Numbered from the stretch's first letter, positions 1 to 8,944 are shown. The stretch is DNA of 45,978 nucleotides from an uncultured Fibrobacterota bacterium (GCA_903876665.1 CAIRAY010000179.1:1-45978), one strand, 5' to 3'. The notes: generated from the letters alone by a model not told the origin. Made by a program: numbers and translations.

Positions 1-3000
1 GAAAATACAGAATGCGAGAAACCACGAATAGACACGAATAGACACGAATTGAAAACAGATCCCATTAGTGTTCATTCGTGTTCATTAGTGGTAAAAAAGG
101 CCCATGTATCTAGTGCGCAAATAGAAAATACAGAATGCGAGAAACCACGAATAGACACGAATAGACACGAATTGAAAACAGATCCCATTAGTGTTCATTC
201 GTGTTCATTAGTGGTTCCAAATTCTTCTGTATCCAAGCGTTGGCAGCCTGCTGCGGGCACCTTCGAGGCTTGGCCCCAGGAGTTGGCAGAGCTCAAGATG
301 CTCGACCCCAGTTGCGGTTCGGGGCATTTTTTAGTGTCGGTATTTTTGATGCTGGTGCGCCTGCGTGCCAAGCGTGAAGGCTTGTCGCCCAAGGATGCGG
401 TGGATGCCGTGTTGCGCCAGAATATTCATGGCCTGGAGCTTGATGCCCGCTGCGTGGAGCTTGCCGTGTTTGCCTTGGCCCTAGAGGCTTGGCGTTATCC
501 CGGTGCGGGTGGCTATAGAGCCTTGCCTGAGCTGAATGTGGCGTGTTCGGGGCTTAGCGTGAGTGTGGCCAAGGACGAATGGAAAAAGCTCGCCCTCGAT
601 AAGCAGAACATGCGTATTGCCCTGGATTGGATGCACGACACCTTTGCGGATGCACCGGTGCTGGGGAGCTTGATCAACCCCGCCAAATCGAATGCGGCAA
701 AGATTGTGAAGTGGGAAGAACTTTCGGCCCATTTGAACCAAGCCCTGAGTAAGGAGAAGAAAATACAAGAAGAACCACGAATTGACACGGATTGCGCAAC
801 AAATACAGAATGCGAGAAACCACGAATTGACACGAATAGACACGAATTAATAACAGATCCCATTAGTGTGCATTCGTGTTCATTAGTGGTTCCAAATTCT
901 TCCGATGCATCCACAGAGGAGCAACATGAAGCAGGCGTAGTGGCGCAGGGTCTAGCCAAGGCAGCCATGCTGTTGGGTGGGCAGTACACTTGGGTAGTGA
1001 CCAATGTGCCTTACCTGGCGCGTGGCAAGCAAAACCAAGTGCTCGCCGACTATTGCGAACAAAATTACCCAGAAGCAAAGAGCGATTTGGCTACGGTGTT
1101 TTTGGAGCGCTGTTTGGAGTTTTGTGAGAGACCCAAATCCAATACAGAAAGCAAGAAACCACGAATTGACACGAATAGACACGAATTGAAAACAGATTCC
1201 ATTAGTGTGCATTCGTGTTCATTAGTGGTTCCAAATTCTCCTGTATCTTCTGGTGGTACGGTTTCCATTGTGCTACCCCAGAACTGGTTGTTCTTAGGTA
1301 CTTACAAGAAGTTCCGTGAAAAATTATTGACCCGCGATGTGTGGCATTTGATTGCGCGACTAGGCCCTGGTGCATTTGAGACCATTTCGGGTGAAGTTGT
1401 CAAAGCGATTTTGATTTCCCTTTCCAGAGGCCAGGATTCGGATGCCCTGTTTGGTTCTGCGAATGAAGCATATCAGATTCGCGGGGTGGATGTATCTGCG
1501 CCTAAGTTAGCTGCGGAAAAAGCTGCTGGATTGGTGAACGAAGTCGTGAAGAGCGTGGGGCAAGCGAAGCAGTTGGAGAATCCTGATTGCACAATAGCCT
1601 TTGAAAATGTTCAGGGACATTTATTGAAAGATATTGCAATTTCATCACAAGGAATCACAACAGGTGACAATCCAAAGTTCATCAAGGTCTTCTGGGAGCT
1701 TTCAAAGGTATCATCTGATTATCTTCCATTGAGAACGGTTGAAAGTCCGACACATTATTCCGGTTGCCAAAGTATTTTTTTCTGGCAGAATGGAGCGGGA
1801 GAATTGTCAAACTCTAGTGCAGCAAGAGTTCAAGGAATGAATTTTTGGGCTGTGCAAGGTGTTGTCATCGCTCAAATGAACAAGTTATCAGCTAACATTG
1901 GTGTTAATTCCCCATGGGATATGAACTCCGCCACCATCATCCCCAACAACCCATCCCACCTCCCCGCAATCTGGTGCTTCTGCTCATCCCCCGAATACAA
2001 CACTGCTGTTCGGCAAATCGACCAAAGCCTAAAAGTCACAAATTCGACTCTCGTCAAAGTCCCATTCGACCTCGACCACTGGTCCAAAGTCGCCGCAGTA
2101 AAGTACCCCCACGGCTTGCCCCTGCCCTACACCAACGATCCCACACAATGGATTTTCCACGGACATCCTTGCGGTTCGGTACTCTGGAACGAATCCACTA
2201 AAAAGACCAGCCATGGCCCCTTACGCAAAGACGACACCGTCTTGCAAATCGCCGTAGCACGACTGCTCGGCTACCGCTGGCCTACGGAACTCGACCCAGC
2301 CATGGAACTCGCACCCGAACAACGCGAATGGGTACAGCGCTGCGAAGCCCTGTTGCCCTTTGGTGATGACGATGGCGTAGTGTGCATTCCACCTGTGCGT
2401 GGTGAACACAATGCTGCCGACCGCTTGCTCAGCCTACTCGCAACCGCTTATGGCGACCAATGGAACGCCACCGTGCTTGCCGAACTACTCACCAGCGTGG
2501 GCTACAGTGGCAAAACTCTGGAGGCCTGGCTTCGCAATGGCTTTTTTGAATCGCATTGCAAGCTCTTTGGTAATCGCCCCTTTATATGGCACATCTGGGA
2601 CGGCCTCGCCGATGGTTTCTCGGTACTGGTGAACTACCACATGTTCGACCATAAGTTGCTCGAATCCCTCATCTACACCTACCTAGGCGACTGGATCACC
2701 GCACAAAAGCAAGCAGGCAACGAAGAACGCCTAGCTGCCGCCCTGGTGCTTAAAAAGAGTCTCGAACTCATCCTCGCTGGCGAAGCTCCCTACGACATCT
2801 TCGTGCGCTGGAAACCCCTCGATCAACAGCCCATTGGCTGGAACCCCGATCTCAACGACGGCGTGCGCATGAACATTCGCCCCTTTGTCACCATTCCCGA
2901 CATCAAGGTCAAGGGCGCTGGTGTATTGCGCGGCAAGGTCAATGTCAAATGGGACAAGGACCGAGGTAAGGATGTTGAAAGCGCACCGTGGTATAAGGTG

Positions 3001-3072
3001 TTTGGTGGTGATCGGGTGAATGATCATCATCTATCTTTGGAAGAGAAGAGTAGGGCAAGGAGTGGAAAGTGA
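1..3072 (+). CDS. pglX: BREX adenine-specific DNA methyltransferase PglX, 5' end outside the window
   Basis: The frame is open from base 1, so the gene starts left of the window and the first in-frame TTG or ATG codons are not the true start. Counting base 1 as codon 1, methyltransferase motif I reads LDPSCGSGHFLV near residues 101-112. The catalytic motif is NVPY near 335-338 instead of the usual NPPY. The C-terminal part has the block RPFIWHIWDGLADGFS, which I associate with PglX. In BREX, PglX methylates host DNA so that self is distinguished from phage. The gene overlaps rhuM by 4 bp (GTGA), which suggests translational coupling. Four copies of a 72-bp palindrome lie in frame inside it, each adding the peptide PRIDTNRHEL...ISVHSCSLVV. 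The third and fourth fall within the methyltransferase domain, in probable surface loops. An Eco57I-type methylase is the alternative, but the neighbours favour BREX. Confidence 0.88.
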   Translation, partial: ENTECEKPRIDTNRHELKTDPISVHSCSLVVKKAHVSSAQIENTECEKPRIDTNRHELKTDPISVHSCSLVVPNSSVSKRWQPAAGTFEAWPQELAELKMLDPSCGSGHFLVSVFLMLVRLRAKREGLSPKDAVDAVLRQNIHGLELDARCVELAVFALALEAWRYPGAGGYRALPELNVACSGLSVSVAKDEWKKLALDKQNMRIALDWMHDTFADAPVLGSLINPAKSNAAKIVKWEELSAHLNQALSKEKKIQEEPRIDTDCATNTECEKPRIDTNRHELITDPISVHSCSLVVPNSSDASTEEQHEAGVVAQGLAKAAMLLGGQYTWVVTNVPYLARGKQNQVLADYCEQNYPEAKSDLATVFLERCLEFCERPKSNTESKKPRIDTNRHELKTDSISVHSCSLVVPNSPVSSGGTVSIVLPQNWLFLGTYKKFREKLLTRDVWHLIARLGPGAFETISGEVVKAILISLSRGQDSDALFGSANEAYQIRGVDVSAPKLAAEKAAGLVNEVVKSVGQAKQLENPDCTIAFENVQGHLLKDIAISSQGITTGDNPKFIKVFWELSKVSSDYLPLRTVESPTHYSGCQSIFFWQNGAGELSNSSAARVQGMNFWAVQGVVIAQMNKLSANIGVNSPWDMNSATIIPNNPSHLPAIWCFCSSPEYNTAVRQIDQSLKVTNSTLVKVPFDLDHWSKVAAVKYPHGLPLPYTNDPTQWIFHGHPCGSVLWNESTKKTSHGPLRKDDTVLQIAVARLLGYRWPTELDPAMELAPEQREWVQRCEALLPFGDDDGVVCIPPVRGEHNAADRLLSLLATAYGDQWNATVLAELLTSVGYSGKTLEAWLRNGFFESHCKLFGNRPFIWHIWDGLADGFSVLVNYHMFDHKLLESLIYTYLGDWITAQKQAGNEERLAAALVLKKSLELILAGEAPYDIFVRWKPLDQQPIGWNPDLNDGVRMNIRPFVTIPDIKVKGAGVLRGKVNVKWDKDRGKDVESAPWYKVFGGDRVNDHHLSLEEKSRARSGK
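21..92 (+). repeat. In-frame palindromic element, copy 1 (pglX)
   Basis: This 72-bp core starts accacgaatagacacgaat and ends cattcgtgttcattagtggt. The left 30 nt pair imperfectly with the reverse complement of the right 30 nt, leaving a short variable centre. It is read without stops as 24 codons of pglX. The flanking aatacagaatgcgagaa is shared with copies 2 and 3. Confidence 0.9.
144..215 (+). repeat. In-frame palindromic element, copy 2 (pglX)
   Basis: Identical to copy 1 over all 72 bp and offset by exactly 123 bp (41 codons). The 20 bases upstream are also duplicated. Its right flank is the common gttccaaattct, which copy 1 lacks, so copy 1 may be a partial tandem duplicate. Confidence 0.9.
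774..790 (+). repeat. Partial palindromic element, left-arm fragment
   Basis: The 17 bases accacgaattgacacgg match the outer left arm only and sit 45 bp before full copy 3. This is probably a remnant of an abortive or deleted copy. It also keeps the pglX frame (peptide PRIDTD). Confidence 0.7.
819..890 (+). repeat. In-frame palindromic element, copy 3 (pglX)
   Basis: Differs from copies 1 and 2 at about four positions, two of them in the central loop. It lies between methyltransferase motif I and the NVPY motif. Same orientation and reading frame as the other copies. Confidence 0.9.
1158..1229 (+). repeat. In-frame palindromic element, copy 4 (pglX)
   Basis: Differs from copy 1 at about three positions. 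It interrupts the segment between ERCLEFCE and GGTVSIVLPQNW, a helix-to-strand loop after the catalytic motif, without shifting the frame. Confidence 0.9.
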
Positions 3073-4112
3073 GTTCTGAAACACCCAAGCGAATTCGCAA
3101 TAGCACCGCCGAGTTTTTGATTTTCACAGGTCAAGCGGGCGAACAGAGCATTGAAGCGCGATTTGAGGACGAAACGATTTGGCTTTCGCAAAAACTCATG
3201 GCAACCCTTTTCGATGTTGATGTTCGAACCATCAATGAACATCTAACGAATATCTACACAGAACAAGAGGTCGCTAAATCGGCAACTATCCGGAATTTCC
3301 GGATAGTTCAACAAGAAGGCACGCGAAGTGTAACCCGAGATATCGAATTCCATAACCTCGATGCCATTATTTCCGTGGGCTACCGCGTCAATTCTGTGCG
3401 CGCAACCCAGTTCCGACAGTGGGCTACGCAAGTCTTAAGGGATTATGCCATAAAGGGGTTTGTCCTCGATAAAAAACGGATGGAAAATGGTTCGTTTCTT
3501 GGAAAGGACTACTTTGAGCAGTTACTCTCCGAAATCAGGGAAATCCGATTAAGCGAACGGAAATTCTACCAGAAGATTACCGACATCTATGCGACAAGCT
3601 TGGACTACAATTCGGAAGCACCGACTACCAAAGATTTTTTTGCCAAAGTGCAGAATAAACTTCATTTTGCGATTCATGGCTACACGGCAGCAGAACTGAT
3701 CTTGGCACGGGCGGACAGCTCAAAAACGAATATGGGGCTTAGCACCTGGGAGAAAGCACCCAAGGGTAAGATTCTAAAAACCGATGTTTCGACAGCCAAG
3801 AACTATTTGTCGCCAGAGGAACTTGAATCCTTAGGGCGAATAGTAAATGCCTACCTGGATTTGGCCGAAGAACGGGCCCTCCGGAAAATCCCCATGACTA
3901 TGGAAGATTGGTCCAAGCGCCTCGATCAATTCTTGGAATTCGCAGACAGGAATATTTTGCTGGACAAAGGCAAGGTCACAGCAGAAATGGCAAAGATCCA
4001 CGCAGAAAGCGAGTTCGAGAAATATCGAATCATCCAAGACCGCTTATTCGAAAGCGACTTTGACAAGGTGATCAAACAGGTTAAGCCCGCTAAGCCTAAA
4101 GGATTGAAATGA
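3069..4112 (+). CDS. rhuM: RhuM family protein embedded in the BREX operon
   Basis: This 347-residue protein has the features I associate with the RhuM (virulence protein RhuM) family. There is an N-terminal block IWLSQKLMATLFDVD, then a conserved centre around the segments HNLDAIISVGYRVNS and RATQFRQWATQVL, and a helical C-terminal half. The biochemical function of the family is not established; it is often found beside restriction and other defence genes. The GTG start overlaps the pglX stop by 4 bp, and the stop overlaps the pglZ ATG by 4 bp. It is therefore part of the BREX transcript, not a separate cassette. The N-terminal block may be a winged-helix-like DNA-binding region, but that is inference. 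No palindromic element is inserted in this gene, unlike its two neighbours. Confidence 0.85.
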   Translation: MSSETPKRIRNSTAEFLIFTGQAGEQSIEARFEDETIWLSQKLMATLFDVDVRTINEHLTNIYTEQEVAKSATIRNFRIVQQEGTRSVTRDIEFHNLDAIISVGYRVNSVRATQFRQWATQVLRDYAIKGFVLDKKRMENGSFLGKDYFEQLLSEIREIRLSERKFYQKITDIYATSLDYNSEAPTTKDFFAKVQNKLHFAIHGYTAAELILARADSSKTNMGLSTWEKAPKGKILKTDVSTAKNYLSPEELESLGRIVNAYLDLAEERALRKIPMTMEDWSKRLDQFLEFADRNILLDKGKVTAEMAKIHAESEFEKYRIIQDRLFESDFDKVIKQVKPAKPKGLK

Positions 4113-6502
4113 AAATACTTGATCAACTGGAAAGGCTGATTCGCGATGCTGCCATATTCAACCCCAATGTGCAAGCCCCCCCCGCTTGCATCCTTTGGCC
4201 CGATAAAAACAAAGAATGGGAATCAATCATTGAACGCCTCCAGGGTGTTCTTCCCCATCTGTTCGTCCTTGGCAACTACGAACCAGCCAAGCGTACAGGT
4301 CCAGCCATCTGGCTCCGTTGTCAAATAGCAAAACACATACAAATAGAACCACGAATAGACACGAATAGACACGAATTAAATCCAGTTCCCATTAGTGTTC
4401 ATTCGTGTTCATTAGTGGTTCCAAATTCTCCCTGTATTCCCATCATCTACCTGCCAGGCTACAGCCGCCAAGATCTGCGCGCGGTCGAAACCTGTCCAGA
4501 TGCCCTGAAGCCCATTGCAGAGCTGCAATATCGTGGCGCATTATGGTCCCAAGTCAACGCGAAGGACTGGACGGTATTTGCGTTCGTCAAATCCGACCAA
4601 GGTGGCCTCGGGCTCGATGTGGCGAGCGACAATGAAACCAAGAACGCCATGCTCCTGGCTCTTGATCACCTGATGAGCGAGGACCTTGATCTTCTCAAAG
4701 GCAAGCACCTCGACCGGGATTACTTCAACAAGCTCGTCACGGGTGGTGACCCGGTGCGCGACCTGCTCAAATGGTTGGACAGCCCCGAAGAGTTCAAGGC
4801 TTCAAAATCAGCCAATGAATGGCAGGCATTTCTGGATGTGACCAAGTCGCAGTTTGCCTTCCAACCCGAAAATGACGGGGTACTGAAGGCCGCAGAGAAG
4901 CTAGCCCACCATCAAGGCCCCTGGGCCAAGGTCTGGGAGCGATTCTGTGAGGCGCCCAAACCATATGTCCGCATCCCCGACACAATCCGCAAGGTCAAGG
5001 CTCCTTCCTTCGACCTCTTTTCCGATGCCTCCACCTCAGGTGGCTGGCCGCAGTGGAATGATGAACAAGAAATCCAGCTGCGTTCCGAGTTGAAGCAACT
5101 GTCCCAACTCACTGGTGCGTCATCAAGGATCAAAGAACTTGAAACAAAACACAGTACCCGCCGGCAGCTAGTGTGGGCCGACCTAGGTTACTCTCCATTG
5201 GCGAGGGCCTTGACCCCCTTGAGCCAGATCGCCACCTTGACACAGAACTCCCTGGTAGGTGGAACCGTCGATGAGATGGCCCAGAACTACCTGGGTTGGG
5301 GCTGGAAGGTAGACGCAGCAGTTACAGAGGCTTTGCGCCTTGTCGAAAAGGCCGATGACATCGAATCGGTGATCCACGCCATTCGCACCCTCTACACACC
5401 CTGGCTGGACGCCTCTGCGAAGGCTTTGCAGGCGTTATCTCGCTCAAACCCATACCCAGGCAATGCTCAACGGAGTTCTGTTTCCAGCGCCCAGGAAGGG
5501 GATTGCATCCTGTTTGTGGACGGACTTCGCCTGGATGTCGCCAATTGCCTTAAAGAGGCTCTGGAAGCCCGTGGAAGCCAAGTTGCCGGATTGCCTGTGT
5601 GGTGCCCGCTCCCCAGCGTAACGGCCACTGGCAAGCCTCTGGTGACTCCTGTTCACGACCAGTTCATGGGTCCCGATCATTCGGATGACTTTGAGCCCGT
5701 CCTTAAGTCTGCGGGTCAAAAGGGAACCTATGCCCTTCGCAAAGCCATCGCCAATGCGGGGTGGATCTGCCTGGAGAAAAATGACCCAGGGAACGGCAAA
5801 GGCAAAGCCTGGTGTGAATTCGGAGATTTGGATCACGAAGGCCACGAACGCGACTGGAAGCTGGCCAAGCACCTGCCCGCCTTGATTCACGAGATTGCCG
5901 AACGCATTGAGCTGCTCTTGCAAGCAGGCTGGAAGCGGGTGCGAGTCGTGACAGACCATGGTTGGCTTTTGCTGCCTGGCGGACTCCCCAAGGTGGAATT
6001 GCCAAGCGCGCTTGTCGATAGCAAATGGGGGCGTTGCGCGAGCGTCAAAGAGGGCGCTACTACCGATGCGGAGCAATTCCCCTGGTACTGGAACAAGGGG
6101 GTGTTTTTTGCCCTGCCTCCCGGAATTTCCTGCTACCGCAAGACCGAGTATTCCCATGGTGGCCTGAGCCTGCAAGAATGCCTGACCTTGGAACTTACCG
6201 TGAGTGGCCAAGCATCGAAGAAACCCCATAATATCCAGATCGTCGACATATCATGGAAGGGACAACGCTGTGGCGTGACCCTCGAAGGGGATGCGACTGG
6301 ATGTGCCCTGGACATTCGCACCAGCGCGGGCAATGCTACGACCTCGGTGGTCATGGAAGTCAAGCCATTTGATGGCAATGGCGTGGCCAAGGTGCTGGTG
6401 GAAGATGATAGCCTGGAAGGCCAAGACGCAATGATCGTGGTATTGGGTGACGAAGGTTCAATTCTCGCCCAGATAGAGACAAAGATTGGAAGGAGTGAAT
6501 AA
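4109..6502 (+). CDS. pglZ: BREX alkaline-phosphatase-like protein PglZ
   Basis: This 797-residue protein carries two hallmarks of the PglZ alkaline phosphatase-like core. They are FVDGLRLDVA near residues 470-480 and VTDHGWLLLPGG near 613-624, both typical metal-binding positions. PglZ is a core BREX subunit needed for phage restriction and usually for methylation. The ATG overlaps the rhuM stop (ATGA). AAGGAG at the 3' end probably serves brxL. One palindromic element (4348-4419) adds 24 codons near residues 81-104, ahead of the segment IPIIYLPGYSRQ, so the N-terminal part is longer than it would otherwise be. The first residues (MKILDQLERLIRDAA) look like a normal PglZ start. Confidence 0.9.
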   Translation: MKILDQLERLIRDAAIFNPNVQAPPACILWPDKNKEWESIIERLQGVLPHLFVLGNYEPAKRTGPAIWLRCQIAKHIQIEPRIDTNRHELNPVPISVHSCSLVVPNSPCIPIIYLPGYSRQDLRAVETCPDALKPIAELQYRGALWSQVNAKDWTVFAFVKSDQGGLGLDVASDNETKNAMLLALDHLMSEDLDLLKGKHLDRDYFNKLVTGGDPVRDLLKWLDSPEEFKASKSANEWQAFLDVTKSQFAFQPENDGVLKAAEKLAHHQGPWAKVWERFCEAPKPYVRIPDTIRKVKAPSFDLFSDASTSGGWPQWNDEQEIQLRSELKQLSQLTGASSRIKELETKHSTRRQLVWADLGYSPLARALTPLSQIATLTQNSLVGGTVDEMAQNYLGWGWKVDAAVTEALRLVEKADDIESVIHAIRTLYTPWLDASAKALQALSRSNPYPGNAQRSSVSSAQEGDCILFVDGLRLDVANCLKEALEARGSQVAGLPVWCPLPSVTATGKPLVTPVHDQFMGPDHSDDFEPVLKSAGQKGTYALRKAIANAGWICLEKNDPGNGKGKAWCEFGDLDHEGHERDWKLAKHLPALIHEIAERIELLLQAGWKRVRVVTDHGWLLLPGGLPKVELPSALVDSKWGRCASVKEGATTDAEQFPWYWNKGVFFALPPGISCYRKTEYSHGGLSLQECLTLELTVSGQASKKPHNIQIVDISWKGQRCGVTLEGDATGCALDIRTSAGNATTSVVMEVKPFDGNGVAKVLVEDDSLEGQDAMIVVLGDEGSILAQIETKIGRSE
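4348..4419 (+). repeat. In-frame palindromic element, copy 5 (pglZ)
   Basis: Both arms match copies 1 and 2 and only the central loop differs (ttaaatccagttccc). Right flank gttccaaattct is the same as for copies 2 to 4. It is read in the same frame as in pglX (PRIDTNRHEL...), although the host gene is unrelated. Confidence 0.9.
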
Positions 6503-6504
6503 AC

Positions 6505-8550
6505 ATGGAACTTGACCAGATTGACAAACTCGCAATAAAGGCCTTGGATGGTTACCTCGTTCGCAAGGATTTGGTACGCACTTTCAGCAAGCAGTTCCCA
6601 GTGCCGACCTATGTGGTCGAATTCCTTTTGGGCCGATACTGCGCAAGCACCGACCCCACGGAAATCGAGGAAGGCCTCGATATCGTAAAAAAGCAACTCC
6701 TGGACCGCACCGTCAGGGCTGGCGAGGAAGAGCTCTTCAAATCACGGGCCCGCGAAAAGGGTCAGGTCAAAATCATTGATTTGATCACGGCGCGCCTGGA
6801 TGCCAAATCCGACTCCTACCTGGCAACCATTCCGAGCCTGCGCCTTACCGATGCCCGTATCGAAGCCGAGCTGGTCAGTTCACACGAGCGCATGCTCACC
6901 GGTGGCTTCTATGCCGAGCTAACGTTGAACTACGACACCATCATTGCGCAAGAAAAGAATGGCCGCCCCTTTGGTATTGCCGCCATCCGTGAGATCCAGC
7001 TCTCGAATCGTGATGTGGTTTCTAAGTTCGCGGATGCCCGCAAGGAATTCACCACGCCGCTCTGGAAGCGCTTCATTATGCGCTCCATTGGCATTGATGC
7101 GGCAAACCTTACCGAGCGGCAGATCGACGCATTCTTCCTTCGCATGGTTCCCTTCGTCGAGCGCAACTACAACCTCGTAGAACTTGGCCCACGGGGTACA
7201 GGCAAGAGCCATTTGTTCCAACAGGTTTCACCGTACGCGCACCTGATTTCTGGCGGCAAGGCGACTGTTGCTCGCATGTTCGTGAATAACTCCAACGGCC
7301 AGCGCGGCCTGGTATGCCAATACGACGTGGTCTGCTTCGATGAAGTCTCTGGCGTGTCCTTCGATCAGAAGGATGGCGTGAACATCATGAAGGGCTACAT
7401 GGAATCGGGCGAATTCAGCCGTGGCAAGGAAAGCATCCGCGCTGAAGGTAGCATCGTTCTGGTAGGTAACTTTGATGTGGATGTCGAACATCAACAACGC
7501 GTAGGTCATCTATTTGGGCCTCTGCCACCCGAAATGCGTGATGACACCGCCTTCATGGACCGTATCCATTCCTATCTGCCTGGCTGGGATATTCCCAAGA
7601 TCAGCCGCGAATTGTTGACGGAACATTTTGGGCTAGTAAGCGACTTCCTCTCCGAATGCTGGTCGCTGCTCCGCAGTCAGAGCCGCTTGAACCTGCTCCA
7701 GAACAAGGTGTTCTTCGGAGGCTCCCTCTCTGGCCGTGACACCAACGCAGTCAACAAGACCATCAGCGGATTGCTAAAACTCCTGTACCCTGGCGATGTC
7801 GAAACCATTCCCGAAGAAGACTTGGAATGGGCTGTGCGTTTGGCCATGGAGTCCCGTCGCCGTGTCAAGGAACAGCAGAAGCGCATTGGTGCCGCTGAAT
7901 TCCGCAACACCCATTTCAGCTATGTCATGGGCGCCGACGGGGTAGAAAAATTCGTATCCACTCCAGAACTGCAAAGCGACAATGCCATCGGCACCGATCC
8001 CTTGGAGCCCGGCCAAGTATGGTCGATCAGCCCAGGCAACACAGAGGAACACCCAGGCCTGTATCGCATTGAAGCAAATGAGGGCCCAGGCTCTGGCGTC
8101 AAGATCCTGAACAAGCCCGTGCCCCAAGCATTCCGCGAAAGCATGAGCTATGCCGAGCAGAACCTATACACCCGTGCCACTCAGATTGTGGGCGACAAAG
8201 ATCCGCGTCAGCATGAGTTCACCATCCAGCTCCGAGCCTTCGATGCATCCAAATCGGGCGCAAAGCTCGGGATTGCCTCCCTGGTGGCGCTGTCAACGGC
8301 CTTGCTCAAGAAGAGCGTGCGCGGTGGGTTGATTGTAGTAGGCGAGCTCAACTTGGGCGGGTCTATTGAGCCGATTCATAATCCTGTGTCTATGGTGGAG
8401 ATTGCTGTGGAGAAGGGTGCTGTAGCGATTTTGATGCCTGTTGCGTGTAGGCGGCAGTTGTTTGATTTGTCGGATGATATGGCGACGAAGATCGATGTGC
8501 AGTTCTATAGCGATGCGCGAGAGGCTGTGCTTAAGTCGGTGATGGAGTAG
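6505..8550 (+). CDS. brxL: BREX AAA+ Lon-like protein BrxL
   Basis: This 681-residue protein has the usual BrxL length. Walker A is GPRGTGKS at residues 228-235 and Walker B is VVCFDEV near 275-281. The C-terminal 90 residues resemble the Lon protease fold (segments LGIASLVALSTALL and GGLIVVGELNLGGS). In my alignment the Lon catalytic Ser (GPSAGI) falls on GAKLGI and the catalytic Lys is not obvious, so proteolysis is doubtful. BrxL proteins are AAA+ DNA-binding phage restriction factors in type 1 BREX. The start follows the pglZ stop by 2 bp, with AAGGAG 8-13 bases upstream. It is the last recognised gene of the operon. Confidence 0.92.
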   Translation: MELDQIDKLAIKALDGYLVRKDLVRTFSKQFPVPTYVVEFLLGRYCASTDPTEIEEGLDIVKKQLLDRTVRAGEEELFKSRAREKGQVKIIDLITARLDAKSDSYLATIPSLRLTDARIEAELVSSHERMLTGGFYAELTLNYDTIIAQEKNGRPFGIAAIREIQLSNRDVVSKFADARKEFTTPLWKRFIMRSIGIDAANLTERQIDAFFLRMVPFVERNYNLVELGPRGTGKSHLFQQVSPYAHLISGGKATVARMFVNNSNGQRGLVCQYDVVCFDEVSGVSFDQKDGVNIMKGYMESGEFSRGKESIRAEGSIVLVGNFDVDVEHQQRVGHLFGPLPPEMRDDTAFMDRIHSYLPGWDIPKISRELLTEHFGLVSDFLSECWSLLRSQSRLNLLQNKVFFGGSLSGRDTNAVNKTISGLLKLLYPGDVETIPEEDLEWAVRLAMESRRRVKEQQKRIGAAEFRNTHFSYVMGADGVEKFVSTPELQSDNAIGTDPLEPGQVWSISPGNTEEHPGLYRIEANEGPGSGVKILNKPVPQAFRESMSYAEQNLYTRATQIVGDKDPRQHEFTIQLRAFDASKSGAKLGIASLVALSTALLKKSVRGGLIVVGELNLGGSIEPIHNPVSMVEIAVEKGAVAILMPVACRRQLFDLSDDMATKIDVQFYSDAREAVLKSVME

Positions 8551-8617
8551 GCAAATCCCAATCGAAACGTTCCCAAACCCCACTTGACTTCGAGTCAATG
8601 AAAGGATATGACCTCTA

Positions 8618-8944
8618 ATGAAAAAGTCCAAAGAAATACCATATACTGAAGAAGTTTCTGAGATCCTGCGCAAGGCTGGAATTAAATCACCAGAATCGCA
8701 CCGCAGCCTTCGATGCATTTTTGATCCATTATCCTCTGAGTGGTCTGAACAGAGTAATATGGACGAGAAAGTAGCGATCCTCAGCGCGCTTATTGCAGCA
8801 GGTGTGGATCTTGATCATCTCGCGCTAAAATATCGAATTCATCATGATTCGGTTAATCGCACAGATATTTCGAGCACTCTCACATCTGGACTTGCGAAAT
8901 TGCTGCAATATGTGGCTGTGCAAAGGTTGAAAGATGGTCAATGA
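8618..8944 (+). CDS. Small hypothetical protein downstream of brxL
   Basis: I do not recognise this 108-residue protein. It is mostly helical and charged, with no signal peptide or membrane segment. The segment EVSEILRKAGI near the N-terminus and the phrase LDHLALKYRI are its clearest features. The ATG lies about 10 bases after GAAAGGA. It starts 67 bp after brxL on the same strand and could be a late BREX operon accessory. The opposite strand also has an open frame here, but that one lacks a start signal and has odd composition. Confidence 0.5.
   Translation: MKKSKEIPYTEEVSEILRKAGIKSPESHRSLRCIFDPLSSEWSEQSNMDEKVAILSALIAAGVDLDHLALKYRIHHDSVNRTDISSTLTSGLAKLLQYVAVQRLKDGQ

Noticed and set aside
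513..1268. Minus-strand open frames inside pglX
   Set aside because: They arise because the palindromic elements are also open on the reverse strand (peptides with TTNEHE). They have no start signals and overlap the strongly supported methyltransferase.
21..4419. CRISPR array formed by the repeated 72-bp elements
   Set aside because: Spacing is irregular (51 to over 3000 bp), the repeats are too long and lie inside two protein genes in frame, and no cas genes are present.
5444..6229. 261-residue minus-strand frame opposite pglZ
   Set aside because: It lies wholly opposite the conserved phosphatase core, has no start signal and looks like a codon-bias shadow.
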